DNA of 64,000 nucleotides from Ancrocorticia sp039812645 (GTDB lineage: Bacteria; Actinomycetota; Actinomycetes; Actinomycetales; Actinomycetaceae), in assembly GCA_039812645.1 (NCBI GenBank), contig JBDIAV010000001.1, forward strand, positions 1 through 64,000. The letters are read 5' to 3'. The notes under the pieces were generated by a model, which worked only from the letters and a program-made list of their open reading frames with translations, was not told the origin of the DNA and made no database searches. A program made the translations under genes and the position numbers. Each line of letters opens with the position of its first letter. Within the stretch, counting starts at the first letter, position 1. Shown one piece after another: positions 59,266 to 64,000 of this stretch.

Positions 59266-59289
59266 TGCATAACGATGTATAGTTATGCA
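59266..59289. promoter_or_regulatory. ARG-box-like operator overlapping argC start and promoter
   Basis: TGCATAAC (59266-59273) and GTTATGCA (59282-59289) form a perfect 8-bp inverted repeat around GATGTATA, closely matching actinobacterial ArgR sites. A TATAGT at 59278-59283 inside it would place a transcript start near 59290, right at ATG 59291. ArgR binding would thus block both promoter and translation start of the arginine operon. argR is the last gene of the same operon. Confidence 0.75.
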
Positions 59290-59290
59290 C

Positions 59291-60337
59291 ATGGCAATCA
59301 AGGTGTCTGTCGCTGGTGCGACGGGGTATGCAGGTGGGGAAGTGCTCCGCCTCGTTCAGGACCATCCTGAGCTGAATGTCGGAGCACTATGTGCGGGAAC
59401 CTCGAGGGGGCCCCTGGGTAATTATCACCCGCATCTGCGACGTCTGGCTGACCGGGAAGTTCAGCCCACTGACCCAGCGGTTCTGGCCGATTCCGACGTC
59501 GCCATTCTGGGACTTCCGCACGGAGCTTCGGCGGACGTCACTGCCGCGATCGAAGCTATTAACCCCGACTGCGTCATTGTGGACCTGGGAGCAGATCACC
59601 GGTTGGAGTCCGCCGCTGATTGGGAGGCGTTCTACGGCTCGGAGGCCAGCGAAGCGTGGACGTACGGGATGCCGGAACTCATCCGTGCCGAGGGTCCGTC
59701 CCAGCGTGAACTTCTTTCTCAGACTAAGCGCATCGCGGCTCCGGGATGCAACGCCTCTGCCGTGACATTCGCGGCCCAGCCGGCCATCGCCGCGGGAATT
59801 GCGGAATCGACGGGAATCGTTGCCGCCCTCGCCGTCGGATATTCCGGCGCGGGCAAGGCCATGAAGCCGCATCTCATGGCGTCCGAAGCCTTTGGTTCGG
59901 CACTGCCTTACGGCGTGGGCGGAACACACCGCCATATCCCTGAGATCGCGCAGAACTTGCGTGCGGCAGGTGGCAGCGTCTCTACACTCTCGTTCACCCC
60001 CGTCCTGGTTCCGATGTCACGCGGCATTCTCGCCACCGTTTCGATCCCGGTGGCCTCCGACGTGACGGTCGACGACGTCGCCGCAGCTTACGGGGCCGCT
60101 TACGCGAACGAGTCGTTTGTTCTCAACGTCTCGCAGGTTCCCGCCACCGCGTCCGTCACCGGAGCAAATACTGCCCTGGTGTACGCGACGCTCGATCGCA
60201 ATGCCGAGCGGATCACGGCGATCTGCGCCATCGACAATCTCGTGAAGGGCACCGCCGGTGCCGCCCTTCAATCCCTCAATCTTGCCCTCGGCCTGCCTGA
60301 GGACCTGGGTCTCAATGTGAATGGAGTCGCGCCGTGA
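59291..60337 (+). CDS. argC: N-acetyl-gamma-glutamyl-phosphate reductase
   Basis: A 348-residue NADPH-dependent enzyme for the third step of arginine synthesis. The Rossmann motif GATGYAGGEVLRL is near the start and the active-site Cys lies in APGCNASA. ATG 59291 is preferred (MAIKVSVAGA) since it fits the TATAGT and a leaderless transcript; ATG 59285 lies inside the operator. No Shine-Dalgarno sequence precedes either. argJ overlaps its stop by 4 bases. Confidence 0.95.
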   Translation: MAIKVSVAGATGYAGGEVLRLVQDHPELNVGALCAGTSRGPLGNYHPHLRRLADREVQPTDPAVLADSDVAILGLPHGASADVTAAIEAINPDCVIVDLGADHRLESAADWEAFYGSEASEAWTYGMPELIRAEGPSQRELLSQTKRIAAPGCNASAVTFAAQPAIAAGIAESTGIVAALAVGYSGAGKAMKPHLMASEAFGSALPYGVGGTHRHIPEIAQNLRAAGGSVSTLSFTPVLVPMSRGILATVSIPVASDVTVDDVAAAYGAAYANESFVLNVSQVPATASVTGANTALVYATLDRNAERITAICAIDNLVKGTAGAALQSLNLALGLPEDLGLNVNGVAP

Positions 60338-61491
60338 CGGTGACAACGCCCCAAGGATTTACCGCGGCCGGTGTGGCTTGCGGACTCAAGCAGAACGGCA
60401 AGCGGGACTTCGCCGTCGTCGTCAATAACGGCCCCGAGTACACAGCTGCCGCTGTCACCACCTCGAATCGCGTGTACGCGGCTCCAGTGGGATGGACGCG
60501 GCAGGCGGTGGCGGACGGTTCGCTGCACGCCGTCGTCCTCAATTCGGGTGGCGCCAACGCCTGTACCGGCGAGGAAGGTTACGCGGATACGGTAGCCACC
60601 GCGCATCTAGCGGGTGCCAAGATCGGTGTCGCGCCGGGTGAGGTCGCGGTGTGCTCCACCGGCCTCATCGGCGAACTGCTCAACATGGATGCCATCCGCG
60701 CCGGAATTGATGCCGGCTTCTCCGAGCTCAGCGACGATGGCGGCGCCAATGCCGCTCTCGCTATCATGACTACCGACACCAAGCCGAAGACCTCCGCGGT
60801 GACGGGCGACTACTCGATCGGGGGCATGGCCAAGGGTGCGGGTATGCTCGCCCCGCAGCTGGCCACCATGCTGGTGGTGCTGACCACCGACGCCTCGCTC
60901 ACCACCGAGCAGGCGAACGATGCTCTGCGCCAGGCGATGGATCAGTCGTTTGATCGGATTGACTCGGATGGCTGCATGTCCACTAACGACACCGTCATCC
61001 TTCTCGCCTCTGGCGCCTCAGGAATTGCGCCGGATCTCGACGAGTTCACCGCGGGCCTCACTCGCGTTTCCCAGGATCTCGCGGAGCAGCTCATCGGCGA
61101 TGCCGAGGGTGCTTCCCACGATATCGCCGTGGAGGTGTCGGGCGCTTCGTCGCAGGAAGCTGGCCTCGCCGTCGCTCGTTCGGTGGCCCGCTCCAACCTG
61201 CTCAAGTGTGCCGTGTTTGGCAACGACCCGAACTGGGGTCGTGTTCTCTCCTCCCTCGGAACCGTCCCCGAAGAGGTGGCACCTTTCGATGCGAACGCGG
61301 TGGACGTGGCTATCAACGGTGTCACCGTGTGCCGCAACGGTGGTGTGGGGGACCCGCGCGAGCTCGTGGATATGACCGGGCGCCTTGTCACCATCTCCAT
61401 CGACCTCAAAGCGGGTGGCGAGTTCGTTCGCCTGCTCACCAACGACCTCACGTACGCGTACGTCGAGGAGAATTCGGCGTACTCCTCATGA
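60334..61491 (+). CDS. argJ: Glutamate N-acetyltransferase/amino-acid acetyltransferase
   Basis: A 385-residue enzyme that moves the acetyl group from N-acetylornithine to glutamate, giving a recycled arginine pathway. It self-cleaves at the Thr178 nucleophile in LATMLVVLT, preceded by KGAGMLAP. GTG 60334 overlaps argC (GTGA). Whether it is also an N-acetylglutamate synthase (bifunctional) cannot be told here; no argA gene is in the window. Confidence 0.94.
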   Translation: MTVTTPQGFTAAGVACGLKQNGKRDFAVVVNNGPEYTAAAVTTSNRVYAAPVGWTRQAVADGSLHAVVLNSGGANACTGEEGYADTVATAHLAGAKIGVAPGEVAVCSTGLIGELLNMDAIRAGIDAGFSELSDDGGANAALAIMTTDTKPKTSAVTGDYSIGGMAKGAGMLAPQLATMLVVLTTDASLTTEQANDALRQAMDQSFDRIDSDGCMSTNDTVILLASGASGIAPDLDEFTAGLTRVSQDLAEQLIGDAEGASHDIAVEVSGASSQEAGLAVARSVARSNLLKCAVFGNDPNWGRVLSSLGTVPEEVAPFDANAVDVAINGVTVCRNGGVGDPRELVDMTGRLVTISIDLKAGGEFVRLLTNDLTYAYVEENSAYSS

Positions 61492-62402
61492 CAGACATTC
61501 TGATACGCCTCCAGCGCGCGCAGCAAAAGGCTGAGGTTCTTGTCGAGGCACTCCCGTGGATTCGGGAGTTCGCCGGGCAAACCTTCGTCATTAAGTACGG
61601 CGGTAATGCCATGGTCTCCGAGGAGCTCAAGGCGGCCTTCGCCCAGGACATTGTTTTCCTTCACCACATGGGCATCAAGCCTGTTGTGGTGCACGGTGGC
61701 GGCCCGCAGATCAATTCGATGCTCCAGCGCGTGGGCATCGAGTCCGAGTTCCGGGGCGGCCTGCGCGTGACCACCAAGGAAACCATGGACGTGGTTCGTA
61801 TGGTTCTTACCGGCCAGGTGCAGCGTGAACTGGTTTCTCTCATCAACGAGAAGGCACCCTATGCGGTGGGCTTGTCCGGTGAGGACGCCAGCCTATTGCT
61901 CGCCAAGCGCCGCACGGCGTCCGTGGCTGGCGAAAAGGTGGACATCGGCCATGTTGGCGACGTCATCAAGGTCAACCCGGTGGCCATCACCGATCTCCTC
62001 GATGCGGGTCGGATCCCGGTGGTCTCCACGGTGGCGGTGGACATCGAATCTCCCCGCGAGGTCCTCAACGTCAACGCGGATACCGCGGCGAGCGCCATTG
62101 CAGTGGCATTGGGTGCCAAGAAGCTCATCATGCTGACGGACGTTGAGGGGCTCTACCTCAATTGGCCGGACAAGTCCTCGCTGGTGGACCAAATCGGCGC
62201 CGAGGACCTGCGCGGACTCATCCCGTCGCTCGATTCCGGCATGGCTCCCAAGATGGAGGCGGCGCTGCGGGCCGTGGACCAGGGCGTCGAGCAGGCACAC
62301 GTTATTGACGGGCGCATGGCCCACTCCATGCTGCTGGAGGTCTTCACCGACGCCGGCATTGGTACCCAGGTGGTTCGGCACGCGGAAGGGAGCGGAAAGT
62401 GA
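61488..62402 (+). CDS. argB: Acetylglutamate kinase
   Basis: A 304-residue kinase for the second step of arginine synthesis. The nucleotide/phosphate site FVIKYGGNAM is near 33-42, the substrate loop VVVHGGGPQI near 62-71, and the C-terminal GTDVEG-like LTDVEGLY is present. ATG 61488 overlaps argJ (ATGA); the open frame further upstream is read inside argJ. The N-terminal extension suggests the arginine-sensitive hexameric type. Confidence 0.95.
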   Translation: MTDILIRLQRAQQKAEVLVEALPWIREFAGQTFVIKYGGNAMVSEELKAAFAQDIVFLHHMGIKPVVVHGGGPQINSMLQRVGIESEFRGGLRVTTKETMDVVRMVLTGQVQRELVSLINEKAPYAVGLSGEDASLLLAKRRTASVAGEKVDIGHVGDVIKVNPVAITDLLDAGRIPVVSTVAVDIESPREVLNVNADTAASAIAVALGAKKLIMLTDVEGLYLNWPDKSSLVDQIGAEDLRGLIPSLDSGMAPKMEAALRAVDQGVEQAHVIDGRMAHSMLLEVFTDAGIGTQVVRHAEGSGK

Positions 62403-63589
62403 GCATCAGTACTGATCCAGTGACGAAGTCGGGGGAGCTGACCTCGCGTTATACCCACACCTTCATGAATACCTTTGGTGCACCCCAGCTGGTCCTCGTC
62501 AAGGGTGAGGGTGTGCACGTGTGGGACGCCGACGGCAAGCAGTACCTCGATCTTCTCGCGGGTATCGCCGTTAACGCGCTGGGGCATGCCCACCCGGCCA
62601 TTATCGAGGCTGTCACCACCCAGGTGAACGAACTTGGCCACATCTCCAACTTCTTCACCAGCCCCGCCCAAGTAGCTCTTGGCGAGAAGATCCAGCAGAT
62701 TTTCGACGCTTCCGGCTACGACGCCCCGGTCAAGGTGTTCCTCGCGAACTCCGGCACCGAGGCGAACGAGGCGGCCCTCAAGCTCACCCGGCTCCACAAG
62801 CCCGGCGGCAAGGTCCTCTCGCTCACCCACTCCTTCCACGGCCGCACCATGGGTGCGCTGTCGGTGACGGAGAAACCGGTGATTCGCGAACCCTTCGAGC
62901 CGCTACCCGGTAACGTCGAGTTCGTTGAGCCAACGATTGCGGCCCTGACCGCTGCTTTCAACGACGACGTCGCCGGAATCTTCGTCGAGCCGATCCAAGG
63001 GGAAGCCGGAGTGCTTCCCCTCGCCGACGGCGTCCTCGCCGCCATCCGCGAGCTGTGTGACAAGCACGGTGCACTGCTCGTCGTGGACGAAGTGCAGACG
63101 GGTATTGGGCGCACCGGAGTGTGGCTGGCTTCGCAGCAGGTGCGCGCCGACGTCGTCACTCTTGCCAAGGGACTCGGTGGGGGATTCCCCATCGGTGCCT
63201 GTGTAGGCGTGGGAGCCGCCGGTGATATCTTCGGCCCCGGCAGCCACGGCTCAACCTTCGCGGGTAACCCGGTGGCCAGTGCCGCCGCACGTGCCACCCT
63301 CACCGAGGTGGAGAATCTTCTCGGGCACGTGGCCGAAACTGGCGCGTGGTTGCGAGCGCAACTAGAAGCGGTCGGATACCAGGTGCGTGGCGCCGGACTG
63401 CTGCTGGGTGTCGAGGTGGCGGACTCCGCCGTCGTTCACCAGGTGGCACTCGAAGCGGGCTTTATCGTCAACGCCCCCAACGGGACGACGATCCGCCTCG
63501 CCCCACCTCTTATCATCACCGAAGAACAGCTTGTCCCCTTCATCAGTTTCATGACCGAGAACGCACAGACCTTCGTGAACGGAGACTAA
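62399..63589 (+). CDS. argD: Acetylornithine aminotransferase
   Basis: A 396-residue PLP enzyme, fold type I. The PLP lysine is Lys257 in TLAKGLGGGFPIGA, with LVVDEVQTGIGRTG upstream and the LANSGTEANE phosphate site. GTG 62399 overlaps argB (GTGA). It ends two bases before argR, so no argF gene fits between them. Confidence 0.95.
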   Translation: MSISTDPVTKSGELTSRYTHTFMNTFGAPQLVLVKGEGVHVWDADGKQYLDLLAGIAVNALGHAHPAIIEAVTTQVNELGHISNFFTSPAQVALGEKIQQIFDASGYDAPVKVFLANSGTEANEAALKLTRLHKPGGKVLSLTHSFHGRTMGALSVTEKPVIREPFEPLPGNVEFVEPTIAALTAAFNDDVAGIFVEPIQGEAGVLPLADGVLAAIRELCDKHGALLVVDEVQTGIGRTGVWLASQQVRADVVTLAKGLGGGFPIGACVGVGAAGDIFGPGSHGSTFAGNPVASAAARATLTEVENLLGHVAETGAWLRAQLEAVGYQVRGAGLLLGVEVADSAVVHQVALEAGFIVNAPNGTTIRLAPPLIITEEQLVPFISFMTENAQTFVNGD

Positions 63590-63591
63590 CG

Positions 63592-64000
63592 ATGGCGGAA
63601 GCTTTCATTCCCGGAACCCGATCGGCCAGGCAGGCTCTCATTGCGCAGATCCTTGTGAAAGAGAGGATCGGCTCGCAGAGTCGACTGCAGGAGCGGTTGC
63701 GGGAGGATGGCATTTCCGTCACCCAGGCCACGCTCTCGCGAGATCTCGACGAAATGGGCGCGGTTAAAGTCAAGGACGCCGAAGGAAAGCAGGTGTATCG
63801 AGTACCGGACCCGATGGAGGTGCAGGCAGCCACCCAGGGCGCACGCGCCCAGCTCGCCCGGTGGTGCGCCGAGGTGCTCATTAGCGTGCAGCAGGCGGGC
63901 AATCAGCTGGTGCTGCGCACCCCTCCGGGCGCGGCCCAACTGCTTGCCTCGGGACTTGATCGCGCAATGCTGGATGGTGTCCTCGGCTGTATCGCGGGGG
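63592..64000 (+). CDS. argR: Arginine repressor (partial, cut by window end)
   Basis: The first 136 codons are visible and the frame runs off the window. The N-terminal winged HTH has SRLQERLREDGISVTQATLS, the ArgR recognition region, followed by RDLDEMGAVKVKDA; the start of the C-terminal arginine-binding domain with LRTPPGAAQLLASGLD is also seen. It should bind the operator at 59266-59289 when arginine is plentiful. ATG 63592 lies 2 bases after argD. Confidence 0.93.
   Translation, partial: MAEAFIPGTRSARQALIAQILVKERIGSQSRLQERLREDGISVTQATLSRDLDEMGAVKVKDAEGKQVYRVPDPMEVQAATQGARAQLARWCAEVLISVQQAGNQLVLRTPPGAAQLLASGLDRAMLDGVLGCIAG

Overview
The window is 64 kb of chromosome from a Gram-positive actinobacterium of moderately high G+C, most likely a member of the Actinomycetaceae (Trueperella/Arcanobacterium-like). 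The evidence is a phosphatidylinositol mannoside operon (pgsA, patA-like, pimA), the thrS-HIT-pgsA and yebC-ruvCAB-yajC-secD-secF-apt-relA orders, a DUF222-HNH (13E12-type) gene, frequent GTG/TTG starts and very tight gene overlaps. The genus is an inference from gene content, not a computed result.

Layout. 0-8.5 kb is an accessory region: tRNA-Val(GAC), a GNAT acetyltransferase, a divergent TetR/HXXEE-like pair sharing a palindromic operator, a 1365-residue DUF4011-helicase-nuclease gene (resembling the single-gene Hhe anti-phage system) lying between two directly repeated 60-bp palindromic elements, then a cupin, a DUF1877 protein and an alpha/beta-hydrolase whose nucleophile serine is replaced by alanine. 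8.8-24.5 kb holds nutrient and stress genes: a GH31 glycosidase, a four-gene OpuC-type osmoprotectant ABC importer, proline iminopeptidase, the DUF222-HNH gene, an ABC-F ATPase, an orphan small gene, an ABC-2 exporter with its own histidine kinase and LuxR-type regulator, and a NUDIX CoA-pyrophosphatase-like gene.

24.5-39.3 kb carries thrS and a HIT protein, then a sugar-uptake module (ROK kinase, two permeases, binding lipoprotein, ROK repressor, divergent cytoplasmic GH20 hexosaminidase) that appears inserted between the HIT gene and the PIM operon. The PIM operon runs pgsA, acyltransferase, pimA, a LemA-like anchored protein, a PrsW protease and a NUDIX hydrolase with nearly every junction overlapping. 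39.3-41.5 kb has two paralogous NlpC/P60 cell-wall hydrolases separated by an A+T-rich spacer.

41.7-64 kb is housekeeping: yebC, ruvC, ruvA, ruvB, yajC, secD (with a long Ala/Pro/Glu-rich insertion), secF, apt, relA/spoT, a convergent AbiEi-like gene, a DUF349 protein, a metallo-beta-lactamase-fold hydrolase, hisS, two tandem dynamin-like GTPases, and the arginine operon argC-argJ-argB-argD-argR (the last cut by the window edge). argF is absent from its common place between argD and argR, and an ARG-box-like palindrome overlaps the argC start. Many gene ends are marked by unusually long, perfect hairpins (15-23 bp).
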